Shown piece after piece: positions 44,748-55,151 of a DNA stretch of 64,000 nt. Location: contig CABYZT010000005.1 in assembly GCA_902523515.1 (NCBI GenBank), forward strand, positions 28,551 through 92,550, read 5' to 3'. A model generated the notes under the pieces. It searched no databases and was not told where the DNA came from. It worked only from the letters and a program-made list of their open reading frames with translations. Made by a program: the position numbers and the translations under genes. The DNA comes from an uncultured Pelagibacteraceae bacterium (lineage in GTDB: Bacteria; Pseudomonadota; Alphaproteobacteria; Pelagibacterales; Pelagibacteraceae). Within the stretch, counting starts at the first letter, position 1; every line of letters begins with the position of its first letter.

Positions 44748-46160
44748 ATGAGTAATTTCTTTAACAAATCTGATTTAACAAGACAAGATGCAGATAAAAT
44801 AGTATCTGAAACACTAAATAATTGTGATGATGGTGAGCTTTATTTAGAGGAGTCAAAATCAGAGTCAATTGTTTTAGATGATAATAAAATAAAAAGCTCA
44901 AACTATAGTTCTGATTTAGGATTTGGCTTCAGAGCTATCTCAAACGAGGTTGTTGCTTATTCATATTCTAACGAAATATCAAAAGATTCATTAAAAAATT
45001 CCTCAGAAAATCTTAAATCAACTCTTAAATCAATTAAAGGCACATATAATCATGAAATTCCAAAATCTAATAAAAAATTTTATGAAGATATTAATCCAAT
45101 TGAACAAAAATCTTTAGACTCGAAATTAGAAGTTTTAAATAAAGTAAATGATTTTTTAAGAAAAAAAGATGGATCAGTAAAACAAGTGACTGCTAGTTTT
45201 GCTGGTGAGCAAAAATCAATTGAAATTATTCGATCAGGTGGAGAAGCACTTACCGATGTACGTCCATTAATTAGATTTAATGTCTCTGTAATGTTGGAAA
45301 AAAATGGAAGAAAAGAAACTGGAGTATATGGAATTGGTGGCAGACAATCTTATGACGATTATTTAAAAAATGATAATTGGAAAAATGTTTGTGAAGAGGC
45401 TTTTAGAATTGCATCAGTAAATTTAGACAGCAAACCAGCACCTGCTGGTGAGATGAAAGTAGTCTTAGGACCTGGTTGGCCTGCTATATTAATTCATGAA
45501 GCAATTGGTCATGGTCTAGAAGGAGATTTTAATAGAAAAAAAACATCAGCTTTTCACGATCTTATGGGTCAAAAAGTTGCAAGTGAGGGTGTAACAATTG
45601 TTGATGATGGTACGATTGATAATAGAAGAGGAAGTTTAACAATTGATGATGAGGGAACGCCAACGGAGAGAACAGTTTTAATTGAAAATGGTATTCTTAA
45701 AAACTTTATGCAAGACAGGCATAATGCGAGATTAATGAAGACAAGATCCACTGGATCTGGAAGAAGAGAAAATTATAGACATATTGTTTTGCCAAGAATG
45801 AGAAATACAATGATGTTAAGTGGCAATCAAACTCAAGATGAAATGATCAAATCTGTTGATAAAGGAATTTTTGCTGTAAGCTTTGGAGGAGGTCAGGTAG
45901 ATATCACATCTGGAAAATTTGTATTTAATTGCACCGAAGCCTACGAAATAAATAATGGAAAAATTGGGTCTCCAATTAAAGGAGCAACACTAATTGGTGA
46001 TGGGCCATCAATACTTAAAGAAGTATCAATGGTAGGAAATGACATGATGTTGGACCCAGGTATAGGAACTTGTGGAAAGGCTGGACAAGGAGTTCCTGTG
46101 GGAGTCGCTCAACCTTCAATTTTGATCGATAAAATGACAGTTGGTGGAACTAAACTTTAA
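44748..46160 (+). CDS. tldD: Metalloprotease TldD
   Basis: A 470-residue TldD subunit. The zinc motif HEAIGH is at residues 250-255 (ILIHEAIGHGLEGD), and GTCGKAGQGVPVGVAQPS is near the end. TldD and TldE (PmbA) form a heterodimeric protease known for processing the microcin B17 precursor and degrading unfolded peptides such as CcdA. The start is the ATG at 44748. The partner gene begins 3 bases after its stop. Confidence 0.95.
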   Translation: MSNFFNKSDLTRQDADKIVSETLNNCDDGELYLEESKSESIVLDDNKIKSSNYSSDLGFGFRAISNEVVAYSYSNEISKDSLKNSSENLKSTLKSIKGTYNHEIPKSNKKFYEDINPIEQKSLDSKLEVLNKVNDFLRKKDGSVKQVTASFAGEQKSIEIIRSGGEALTDVRPLIRFNVSVMLEKNGRKETGVYGIGGRQSYDDYLKNDNWKNVCEEAFRIASVNLDSKPAPAGEMKVVLGPGWPAILIHEAIGHGLEGDFNRKKTSAFHDLMGQKVASEGVTIVDDGTIDNRRGSLTIDDEGTPTERTVLIENGILKNFMQDRHNARLMKTRSTGSGRRENYRHIVLPRMRNTMMLSGNQTQDEMIKSVDKGIFAVSFGGGQVDITSGKFVFNCTEAYEINNGKIGSPIKGATLIGDGPSILKEVSMVGNDMMLDPGIGTCGKAGQGVPVGVAQPSILIDKMTVGGTKL

Positions 46161-46162
46161 TT

Positions 46163-47356
46163 ATGGTTAAGGATCAAGAATTTCTAAAATCTAAAGCTTC
46201 ATATTGTTTGGATTTGGCAAAAAAAATGGGAGCAACTGATGCAAGCGTTACAGTTGGTCACTCAATTTCAGAAACAGTTAATTTTAGAAATAAATCCCTA
46301 GAAGCTTCAGATAGATCAGATGGATTGGCATTAAGTATAGAAACTTATTTAGGTAAAAGAAGATCATCAATTTCATCATCAAATTTACTAGATGAAAATA
46401 TAAAAACTTTAATTGAAAAGTGCTTTGAAACTACAAAAATTACACCAGAGGATGAATTTAATTCTTTACCTGATAAAAATTTATTAGCCAAACAAATTAG
46501 TAGTCTTAATTTGTATGATGAAACAAGATTCGAAAACGATAAAAAAATAAAATACTTAAAAGATTTAGAAGAGTCTGCTTCATCAAATAATCAAATCATA
46601 AATACAGAATCTAGTTTCACTGAAAATAAATCGAATTTTATACTTGCAAATAGTGACGGTTTTTGTGACGGTTATAAAACTTCTTCTTTTACTACTTCTT
46701 GCGTAACAGTTGCAAAAGATGAAAATAGCATGGAAAGAGACTACGAGTTTTCTAGCAAACGTCATTTGTCTGATATTAAGCAAGCAATAGATCTCGGAAA
46801 TAAAGCTGCCAAGCAAACTATTAGAAAATTGAGCCCTAAAAAAATTGGAAGTGAAAAGATCAGCATAATTTTTGATAAAAGAATTTCAAAGGGAATGTTA
46901 AGTGTTTTTGCAAGTGCAATATCTGCCTCCGCAATTGCAAGAGGTACTTCATTTTTAAAGGATAAAATTGGTGAACAGGTTTTTGCTGATTCGATAAATG
47001 TAATTGATAAACCTGATATAATTAAAGGAATGGGTTCTCAAAACTTTGATGCAGAGGGTGTAAACTCAAATACATTACAACTTATAGAGAATGGAATACT
47101 TAAAAATTATCTTGTCGACACATACAATGGAAAAAAATTAAATTTACAATCAAATGGAAGAAGTGGTGGAACTACCAATTTATATTTTGAAAAAGGAAAT
47201 ATAAGCCATGAGGATCTTATGAAAAAAAATTCAAGAAGTCTTTATATTACTGAAACTATTGGTCACGGATCTAATCTTGTAACAGGAGATTATTCAGTAG
47301 GGGCCACTGGTTTTTGGTTGAAGACGGAGAATTTAAATATCCTGTTAATGAAATAA
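46163..47356 (+). CDS. pmbA: TldE/PmbA protease subunit, frameshifted near the 3' end
   Basis: The reading frame encodes 397 residues and lacks the zinc motif, as normal for TldE, with the TldE regions SIIFDKRISKGM-like SEKISIIFDKRISKGM and YLVDTYNGKKL. It runs to ETIGHGSNLVTGDYSVGATGFW, then changes to LKTENLNILLMK and stops. The expected ending (EDGEFKYPVNEITIAGN... MTVAGK) is present in the -1 shifted frame. A single base is missing at about 47318-47319 (TGG TT GAA where TGG xTT GAA is expected). Either the genome has lost the base or the sequence has an indel. Confidence 0.85.
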   Translation: MVKDQEFLKSKASYCLDLAKKMGATDASVTVGHSISETVNFRNKSLEASDRSDGLALSIETYLGKRRSSISSSNLLDENIKTLIEKCFETTKITPEDEFNSLPDKNLLAKQISSLNLYDETRFENDKKIKYLKDLEESASSNNQIINTESSFTENKSNFILANSDGFCDGYKTSSFTTSCVTVAKDENSMERDYEFSSKRHLSDIKQAIDLGNKAAKQTIRKLSPKKIGSEKISIIFDKRISKGMLSVFASAISASAIARGTSFLKDKIGEQVFADSINVIDKPDIIKGMGSQNFDAEGVNSNTLQLIENGILKNYLVDTYNGKKLNLQSNGRSGGTTNLYFEKGNISHEDLMKKNSRSLYITETIGHGSNLVTGDYSVGATGFWLKTENLNILLMK

Positions 47357-47478
47357 CAATTGCTGGAAATTTTAAGGATATGTTCAAAAATATTATTTTA
47401 GCTAATGATTTAGAATTTGAATATTCAGTCAATTCACCAACTATGATGATAGAAGGTATGACTGTTGCAGGAAAATGA
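47320..47478 (+). other. pmbA: Out-of-frame 3' end of pmbA
   Basis: This 52-codon stretch in the shifted frame encodes the family-typical C-terminus, including YPVNEITIAGNFKDMF, LEFEYSVNSP and MIEGMTVAGK. Its TGA stop (47476-47478) overlaps the ATG of the next gene as ATGA, the usual coupling, which supports this as the original frame. No start codon or ribosome site precedes it, so it is not a separate gene. Confidence 0.85.
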
Positions 47479-48446
47479 GTAGTTATTGCGTAATTGGCTC
47501 TGGAATTTCTGGAGCAACAATAGCTAATTTGTTAAGTAAAAAAAATTCTGTACACATTTATGACAAAGCCCGAGGTCCAGGTGGTAGATCTTCTTTTAAA
47601 AGATTAAATAAATCAAAAGGATTTGATCATGGTGCACAATATATTTCTCCAAAATCAATTCAATTTAAAAAATTTATTAAAAATTTATGTAAAAAAAAAA
47701 TTCTAAAAAAATGGAGCGGCAAACATATTTTTTTTCACAAGTTAAAAAAAGAAAATACAAATCATACTAAAATAATTGGTTGCAAAGGCAACAATGATAT
47801 TAGCAAACATTTAATAAAGAATATAAATTGTAATTTTCAAAGTGAGTTAGAGAAGATTAAATATATTAAAAATCAATGGAAATTAGATTTTAAGAACAAC
47901 CATACAAAATATTATGATAAATTAATATTAACTTGCCCATTCCCACAATTAAAAAAATTATCAAAAAAATTTATAAAAGATGCGTTCATCAAGCAAAAAA
48001 TAAAAATGGATGCAAATATTACAGTTATGATTGAAATAAAAAAAACAAATAAAAACATATCAAGTTATTTATTTGACGACAAAATTTTAGGGTGGGCTGC
48101 TAAAGAAAATAGTAAAAAAAGATTTAAAAGTAAAAATGATTTATGGACTTTACAAAGCACAAACTTATGGGCAAATAAAAAAATAAATAAAAATAGAGAA
48201 AATAAAGAAAAAAACTCAAAGATTTTAATTGATCAATTTTTTAAACTTACTGGAATTAAAAAAACAAAAATATTAACTTCATTAAATCATGGTTGGAAAT
48301 ATTCCTCAAATTCTAGATCCTTAAAAGTTAAAAGTTATTGGAATAATAAATTAAATTTAGGAGTGTGTGCAGATTGGTTTGTAGGTCCTAGAGTAGAGGC
48401 TGGATGGATAAGTGCGAACGATCTTTTTAAAAAAATAAATAAATAA
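47475..48446 (+). CDS. FAD-dependent amine-oxidase/renalase-like oxidoreductase
   Basis: A 323-residue Rossmann-type flavoprotein. The dinucleotide motif is VIGSGISGATIANLL, then YDKARGPGGRSSFKR, the GG doublet of flavin amine oxidases, and KGFDHGAQYISP. The C-terminus has GVCADWFVGPRVEAGWISA, the second FAD contact region. Renalase-like proteins oxidise aberrant reduced nicotinamides; that role is a guess. It overlaps the restored pmbA frame by 4 bases. The coding sequence is very Lys-rich. Confidence 0.82.
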   Translation: MSSYCVIGSGISGATIANLLSKKNSVHIYDKARGPGGRSSFKRLNKSKGFDHGAQYISPKSIQFKKFIKNLCKKKILKKWSGKHIFFHKLKKENTNHTKIIGCKGNNDISKHLIKNINCNFQSELEKIKYIKNQWKLDFKNNHTKYYDKLILTCPFPQLKKLSKKFIKDAFIKQKIKMDANITVMIEIKKTNKNISSYLFDDKILGWAAKENSKKRFKSKNDLWTLQSTNLWANKKINKNRENKEKNSKILIDQFFKLTGIKKTKILTSLNHGWKYSSNSRSLKVKSYWNNKLNLGVCADWFVGPRVEAGWISANDLFKKINK

Positions 48447-48448
48447 TT

Positions 48449-49129
48449 TTATTCAAGTTTTTTTAAGCGATATTCCCAATCTCCCATTCTTTTATATTTA
48501 ACTTTAACTATAACTGAAGTTTTTTTATCAAGCCAAATATCAAAATTTAATTTTTTATCTTCAGGAAGAGTCATATCTTTAGATGTAAGTTTAAAATGAT
48601 CAGTTTCGTATTGTTTACCATTAATTGAAATGTTCTCCTTGCCAATAAAAGTAACTATTTGTTCTTTTATACTTCCAGAAATAGGACTTATTTGGCTTTC
48701 TGCTTGTAAAATTCTATGACTCCACCAATTTCCAATAATATTTTTTATAGAAGCTTCACCTGAATATGAGGACCCTTTGATGTCAAACTTTTTATTATTT
48801 TTATCTAATTTTAAGTTTACAAATTTTTCTTTTTTATTTTGAAGTGTCTTTGATTGAAAAGATATTAAATTATCTTTTATATAAATTTCTTCCCCATACC
48901 CTTCTACTTTAAATATTGTTGCAGATAGTACTTTTACCTCAAACTTGTATTGATTTTTTACTATCGTTTTTTCACCATCTCTTTTAAAAAAATAATTGTT
49001 ATAGCCAATTACTTCATCGTTTCTCAAGATCTCCATTTCTATTTTATCAAATTTGTTATAATGACCTATATGAGCCAAAGAAATTGATGAGAAAAATACA
49101 ACAAGTAAAATAATTGCAAACTTTTTCAT
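48449..49129 (-). CDS. DUF6134-like periplasmic protein
   Basis: A 226-residue protein with a signal peptide (residues 1-20, cut after LAHIG-type LAH). The rest is beta-rich: VIGYNNYFFKRDGEKTIVKN, then NIIGNWWSHRILQAESQISP and ending MGDWEYRLKKLE. This matches the DUF6134 pattern as I remember it, a family without known function. It converges with the flavoprotein gene with 2 bases between them. Confidence 0.6.
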   Translation of the reverse strand: MKKFAIILLVVFFSSISLAHIGHYNKFDKIEMEILRNDEVIGYNNYFFKRDGEKTIVKNQYKFEVKVLSATIFKVEGYGEEIYIKDNLISFQSKTLQNKKEKFVNLKLDKNNKKFDIKGSSYSGEASIKNIIGNWWSHRILQAESQISPISGSIKEQIVTFIGKENISINGKQYETDHFKLTSKDMTLPEDKKLNFDIWLDKKTSVIVKVKYKRMGDWEYRLKKLE

Positions 49130-49182
49130 TTGCTGGTTACAATATTAGAATTTTTCATTAATAGATATAGCTTATTATAATT

Positions 49183-49830
49183 ATGTTTTTAAAAATAAAA
49201 AAAATACCAAAAGTAAAATGGAGCTCAGAAAAACCATTTAATTTTAAACCAAAGTTTTCTACATTTTTTTTCCTATGTTTTGGTTTGTCTTTATTTGGAT
49301 TAGGTGAGGGGTTGTTAATTGTTTCGTTCACAGGAGCCTCTCCTTGGAGTGTTTTAGCACAAGGTATTTCTTTAAATGTTAATTTAAGTATTGGAACTAT
49401 CACATTATTAATAAGTGTTGCTGTTTTAATTTTATGGATACCCCTTGGTCAAAAACCAGGGATGGGTACAATATTTAATGCTCTGATAATTGCAATTATG
49501 ATCGATCTTTGTATCAAGTATGTTCCAACGCCATCAAATTATATTCATCAATTATTATTAGCTGTAATATCTGTTATCATGGTTGGAATAGGTGGAGGTA
49601 TTTACTTAATATCAAATTTAGGAGCCGGTCCTAGAGATGGGCTAATGATAGGATTACAAAAATTAACTAATTTTCCTATAGCTGTTGTTAGAGCAACATT
49701 AGAAATTTCAGTTGTTAGTATTGGATGGTATTTAGGCGGAACGGTTGGTGTAGGAACTTTATTGTTTGCATTTGGCATAGGTCCATGCGTTGCTTTAGGA
49801 CTTTATTTAGTTGATAAAACTTTTGATTAA
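49183..49830 (+). CDS. YczE/YitT-like membrane protein
   Basis: A 215-residue membrane protein with six or so helices. GLSLFGLGEGLLIVSFTGASPWSVLAQGISL and SNLGAGPRDGLMIGLQK are the YczE-type signatures; the latter resembles a repeated glycine loop. The family is of unknown function, sometimes annotated as YczE/YitT/BCR. It converges with typA, overlapping by 4 bases. Confidence 0.82.
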   Translation: MFLKIKKIPKVKWSSEKPFNFKPKFSTFFFLCFGLSLFGLGEGLLIVSFTGASPWSVLAQGISLNVNLSIGTITLLISVAVLILWIPLGQKPGMGTIFNALIIAIMIDLCIKYVPTPSNYIHQLLLAVISVIMVGIGGGIYLISNLGAGPRDGLMIGLQKLTNFPIAVVRATLEISVVSIGWYLGGTVGVGTLLFAFGIGPCVALGLYLVDKTFD

Positions 49831-51653
49831 GCAGCAGCTATAGCTTTTTCGCTTTTTTTTCTTTCGTGGGGGTCAAGAATTGCTTTTCTTAATCTACAAG
49901 AGTCTGGCGTTATCTCTAAAGCTTCATCAGTATTAAGCATACTTAACTGCTCTGCAATCGACATTCTTCTTACAGGTGTAAGCACAACATTTTCATCAGT
50001 ACCTTGGGTCCTCATATTGGTCAATTTTTTACCCTTCATTACATTAATAATCATATCTCCTGGTTTAGGTGAAAGACCAACAATCATTCCAGGATAAACA
50101 GAGTCATTATGTGTAACGAACATTTCTCCTCGAGCTTGTAAGTTAAAGATAGCGAATGCAACAGCTTTTCCTTGCTCCATTGATATTAACGCTCCGTTTC
50201 TTCTGCCTTCCATCTCTCCTTCAAAAGGACCATAGCTATGGAATATTCTATTGATCACTCCGTTTCCTTTTGTAAGTGTAAGAAATCTACTTGTGTACCC
50301 CATTAGGCCTCTAGTGGGTGCATGAAAAATTAATCTTTTTTTATTTTTTCCAGTATCTTTTAGTTCTATTAGTTTACCTTTTCTTCTGTTCATTGAATCA
50401 ATTACTTTTGAAGAATATTCTTCATCAAGGTCCATAGTAATTTCTTCAATTGGCTCAAGCTTATTTCCACTTTCATCAGTTTTATATAATACTTTTGGAG
50501 GACTAACTGTCATCTCAAAACCTTCTCTTCTCATTTGAGTTAAAAGAATTTCTAACATTAGCTCACCTCTACCACTTACGACAAAAGAGTCTTTCCCCTC
50601 GTTTTCTGAAAATGTAATACCAACATTATTTTGTGCCTCTTGAACTAATCTATCTCTTATTTGGGTGCTGGTTAGTTTTTTACCTTCGGTTCCAGCTAAA
50701 GGTGAAGTATTCACAGTAATTGTAATTGACATTGTAGGAGGATCTATCGGAGTAGCAGGGATAGGCTCATTGACCTCTAGGTCACATATGGTATCAGCAA
50801 CATTTGCTTTTTCTAATCCAGCAACAACTACAATATCCCCAGCTTCACCAACATCTATTGGAATTTTTTTAGTTCCTTCATATCTAAAAATTTTTGTTAA
50901 TTTTCCTTCATCAACTTTTTCACCATTTAAATTGATTGCTTTTATAGACTGATTAGCTTTTGCAGTACCTTGTGTAATCCTTCCAACTAAACTTCTTCCT
51001 AAAAAACTATCTGCATAAAGTAGCGTTGACAACATTGCAAAAGGTTTAGTTTTATCAAGTTCAGCAGGTTTTACATGATCAACAATCGTGTCTAACAAAG
51101 GATTTAAATTTTCTCTAGGACCATCAACTTCATGATCTGCCCAACCTGATCTTCCACTTGCATACAGGACTGGAAAATCTAATTGTTCTTCATTTGCGTC
51201 TAAGCTAACAAACAAATCAAATGTTTCATCTAAAACTTCATTAGCTCTTTGATCGGCTTTATCTAATTTATTAATAACAACAATTGGTTTTAATCCTTGT
51301 TTAAGAGCTTTTGATAATACAAATTTTGTTTGAGGCATAACACCTTCTGCAGAGTCAATTAATAACAAGGCTCCATCTGCCATACTTAAAACTCTTTCAA
51401 CTTCAGCAGCAAAATCTCTGTGGCCTGGAGTATCGATTATATTTATTCTTGAATTGTTCCAATTAATTGAAGCAGGTTTGGCTAAAATTGTAATTCCTCT
51501 TTCTTTTTCAAGTTCACCTGAGTCCATTAATCTTTCATCAACAACTTCATTATCTCTAAATGAACCACTTTGTTTCATTAAATTATCAATTAGAGTAGTT
51601 TTGCCATGATCAACATGGGCTATGATAGTGATGTTTCTGATATTATTACTCAT
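49827..51653 (-). CDS. typA: Ribosome-associated GTPase TypA/BipA
   Basis: A 608-residue translational GTPase. G1 is AHVDHGKTTLIDNLM, with the switch region RGITILAKP, G3 DTPGHRDF and G4 NKLDKAD. The EF-G-like domains III and V and a C-terminal BipA domain (TDENVVLTPVRRMSIAEQ) follow. BipA assists 50S assembly and stress or low-temperature growth. The length is normal. It is transcribed toward the YczE-like gene; the short basic peptide gene lies upstream on the same strand. Confidence 0.96.
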   Translation of the reverse strand: MSNNIRNITIIAHVDHGKTTLIDNLMKQSGSFRDNEVVDERLMDSGELEKERGITILAKPASINWNNSRINIIDTPGHRDFAAEVERVLSMADGALLLIDSAEGVMPQTKFVLSKALKQGLKPIVVINKLDKADQRANEVLDETFDLFVSLDANEEQLDFPVLYASGRSGWADHEVDGPRENLNPLLDTIVDHVKPAELDKTKPFAMLSTLLYADSFLGRSLVGRITQGTAKANQSIKAINLNGEKVDEGKLTKIFRYEGTKKIPIDVGEAGDIVVVAGLEKANVADTICDLEVNEPIPATPIDPPTMSITITVNTSPLAGTEGKKLTSTQIRDRLVQEAQNNVGITFSENEGKDSFVVSGRGELMLEILLTQMRREGFEMTVSPPKVLYKTDESGNKLEPIEEITMDLDEEYSSKVIDSMNRRKGKLIELKDTGKNKKRLIFHAPTRGLMGYTSRFLTLTKGNGVINRIFHSYGPFEGEMEGRRNGALISMEQGKAVAFAIFNLQARGEMFVTHNDSVYPGMIVGLSPKPGDMIINVMKGKKLTNMRTQGTDENVVLTPVRRMSIAEQLSMLNTDEALEITPDSCRLRKAILDPHERKKSEKAIAAA

Positions 51654-51738
51654 AAATTCTGGCTCTTATACATATTTAAAAGGATATTAAAACTCAAAAA
51701 AACTCATATCTGGCTTGAATAATTTTCAAAATTTAGGA

Positions 51739-51855
51739 TTAATTCTTATTTTTTTGCTTATCTTTTTTAAGTTTTCTTTTTTCTTTAAAGCTCAATTTTG
51801 GTTTTTTTTTAACACTAGAATCTTTAAATGATTTACCGCTATATCTTTTTGACAT
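51739..51855 (-). CDS. Short very basic peptide, candidate gene
   Basis: A 38-codon frame beginning MSKRYSGKSFKDSSVKKK and ending KDKQKNKN; 17 of 38 residues are Lys or Arg. An in-frame stop lies two codons upstream, so the start is fixed. The ribosome site is weak. It lies 85 bases upstream of typA on the same strand. The lysine-rich content resembles small ribosome-associated or nucleic-acid-binding peptides, but AT-rich DNA easily yields lysine codons, so this could be chance. Confidence 0.5.
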   Translation of the reverse strand: MSKRYSGKSFKDSSVKKKPKLSFKEKRKLKKDKQKNKN

Positions 51856-51870
51856 ATTTTAACTTAACAT

Positions 51871-51905
51871 AAAAAAAAGGCCATTTTGAGATAGCCTTTT
51901 TAGAA
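51871..51905. terminator. Orphan terminator hairpin
   Basis: AAAAAGGC (51874-51881) pairs with GCCTTTTT (51894-51901) around a 12-base loop, with an eight-base U-tract if read leftward. No annotated gene ends here on the minus strand, so it may end a small RNA made from 51.9-52.1 kb. Confidence 0.65.
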
Positions 51906-52117
51906 TTGGTTTAAGAAAATGAGGGATTACATTCTCATTCCATTGATTAAAACATTAGTATTTATTATGGTTATAAAAAACTACATTGAAACTACGTTGA
52001 ATATTTCTTCTAATTTGTACTAATTTTGGAAGATGACTACATTGAATAATTGATATTCAGTGTCAGAAGTTATTTTAAATTATCCTCATTTTTGATACTT
52101 TTAAACTATTATTTCAA
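51906..52117. other. Non-coding stretch upstream of the FkbM gene
   Basis: About 210 AT-rich bases with no convincing gene. It holds three copies of an 11-base element (listed separately), a possible 34-codon frame at 51919-52023 without a ribosome site, and, at 51923-51939, a 15-of-17 match to the complement of the groL end (GATTACAT...CATTCC). With the orphan terminator to its left it could be a leftward small RNA. Confidence 0.5.
51980..52046 (+). repeat. Three copies of an 11-bp element
   Basis: ACTACATTGAA occurs at 51980-51990, as ACTACGTTGAA directly after at 51991-52001, and again at 52036-52046. The first two are in tandem and the third is 34 bases on. They lie 70-140 bases before the FkbM methyltransferase start and could be operator sites. 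Confidence 0.7.
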
Positions 52118-52960
52118 ATGTTAAAAAATTTAATTAATAACGAAACTCCTTTAGTAATTTGTGATATTGGTGCGAGTTCAGTTGATCCCACAGCATTCAT
52201 TGATGAATTAATCAAAAATGTAGATTGTTTTTTGTATGGTTTTGAACCTAATGAAGAGGAATTTATAAAATTAAATTCAACAGATAAAAAAAAATATTTT
52301 AACTATGCTGTTGGTAATGGTCAAATTGAAACTTTAAATATTTGTTCCGCTCCTGGAATGACATCAATCTTAGAACCTGATTTTGAGTATTTAAAATTAT
52401 TTCATGGTTTTTCAGACTGGGCAAAAGTTACTAAAAAAGTAAAAGTTCAAACAAAAAAATTAGACGATGTTAATTTTGATAAAAAAATAGATTTTTTGAA
52501 AATTGATGTTCAAGGTTATGAGCATGAAGTAATAAAAAACGGAAATAAAACAATAAAAGATTGTCTTGTTGTTCAAATAGAAACTTCACCAATACCTCTT
52601 TATAAAAATGAAAAATCTTTTGCCCATGTATGTCTTCAATTAGAAAATTTAGGTTTTCAATTACATTCATTCAATCAAATCAATACTCGTTGTTTCAAAC
52701 CAGTAATTTTACAAAATAATATTTACTCTGGTTTAAATCATTTGTTTCAATTAGATTGTGTTTTTGTAAAAAAATTAAATTTGTTTGATAAATTTGATTT
52801 AGAGCAATTAAAAAAAATAGGATTAATTCTTTTTTATTCTTTTGGATCTTATGATTTGGTTGATTATGTAGTTTCAAAAATCTCTAAATTAGAAAAAAAT
52901 GAGGTTATTTTTGAATTTAGAAATTTGATGAAAAATATAAAAATAAATAAAAGATATTAA
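52118..52960 (+). CDS. FkbM-family methyltransferase
   Basis: A 280-residue SAM-dependent methyltransferase. The SAM site is VICDIGASSVDPTAF with YGFEPNEEEF; FLKIDVQGYEHEVIKNG and VVQIETSPIPLY are FkbM signatures. Such enzymes O-methylate sugars or other hydroxyls, often on surface glycans. It stands alone, unlinked to glycan genes, and is followed by a terminator shared with groL. A transferred gene is possible, but base composition is like that of its neighbours. Confidence 0.85.
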   Translation: MLKNLINNETPLVICDIGASSVDPTAFIDELIKNVDCFLYGFEPNEEEFIKLNSTDKKKYFNYAVGNGQIETLNICSAPGMTSILEPDFEYLKLFHGFSDWAKVTKKVKVQTKKLDDVNFDKKIDFLKIDVQGYEHEVIKNGNKTIKDCLVVQIETSPIPLYKNEKSFAHVCLQLENLGFQLHSFNQINTRCFKPVILQNNIYSGLNHLFQLDCVFVKKLNLFDKFDLEQLKKIGLILFYSFGSYDLVDYVVSKISKLEKNEVIFEFRNLMKNIKINKRY

Positions 52961-52961
52961 A

Positions 52962-52996
52962 AAAAACCCCCAAAAATTTCTTTCCGAGGGTTCTAA
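52962..52996. terminator. Terminator of groESL
   Basis: AACCC (52965-52969) can pair with GGGTT (52988-52992); read leftward, the stem is followed by a run of T (GGGGGTTTTTT). It lies between the converging FkbM and groL genes, and best fits the end of the groESL transcript. Confidence 0.55.
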
Positions 52997-53043
52997 TTTT
53001 GTTTAGTAAATGTTTTATGAGTGTTCTTTAAACGGTAGGGAGA

Positions 53044-54723
<1,680 letters not shown>

Positions 54724-54728
54724 TTAAA

Positions 54729-55019
54729 TTACTTACCTGAGATACCCATAATGTCAGACTCTTTCATTATGCTGTATTCTTTCCCATTAATCTTGACTTC
54801 AGTTCCTGACCATTTGCCAAATAAAACTTTATCACCAACTTTAACATCCATTGGAATTATTTTTCCATCTTCAGTTTTTGCACCACCACCTACAGCAATA
54901 ACTTTGCCTTCTTGAGGTTTTTCTTGAGCTGTGTCAGGGATAATTATTCCTCCAGCAGTTTTTTCACTGCCATCTAATACTTCGATTAAAACTCTGTCAT
55001 GTAACGGTTTAAACTTCAT
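54729..55019 (-). CDS. groS: Co-chaperonin GroES
   Basis: A 96-residue lid protein for Gro[19 protein letters not shown] starts the chain; the mobile loop is [18 protein letters not shown] with the Gly-Gly-Ile-Ile/Val contact, followed by [11 protein letters not shown] and [13 protein letters not shown]. It is the first gene of groESL. A heat-shock promoter lies about 40-65 bases upstream (55057-55084), and a clear Shine-Dalgarno (AAGGAGAA) is next to the ATG. Confidence 0.98.
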   Translation of the reverse strand: MKFKPLHDRVLIEVLDGSEKTAGGIIIPDTAQEKPQEGKVIAVGGGAKTEDGKIIPMDVKVGDKVLFGKWSGTEVKINGKEYSIMKESDIMGISGK

Positions 55020-55056
55020 AAATTCTCCTTAATAAATCTTTATAAATATGAGCTTC

Positions 55057-55084
55057 ATATAGATATTTCACCGCCTATTTCAAG
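55057..55084 (-). promoter_or_regulatory. Sigma-32 (RpoH) type promoter of groESL
   Basis: On the minus strand the -35 is CTTGAAA (55084-55078), followed by 14 bases and a -10 of TCTATAT (55063-55057). It has the same -35 and spacing as the hsp20 promoter, and the -10 differs at two of seven bases. Confidence 0.75.
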
Positions 55085-55151
55085 ATCAGAAAATCTTAAG
55101 GATATTAATATTGCTAGTAAATTCGGGATTTTATGGTTTATACCTTAAAAT

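Noticed and set aside
51923..51939. Remnant of a second groL 3' end
   Set aside because: The 15-of-17 match covers only the last codons; the upstream reading frame (complement) shows no GroEL-like residues or Gly-Met repeats, and it stops after 17 codons.
51919..52023. 34-codon frame starting MRDYILIPLIKTL
   Set aside because: No ribosome site, and part of it is made by the 11-bp repeats; I treat it as chance.
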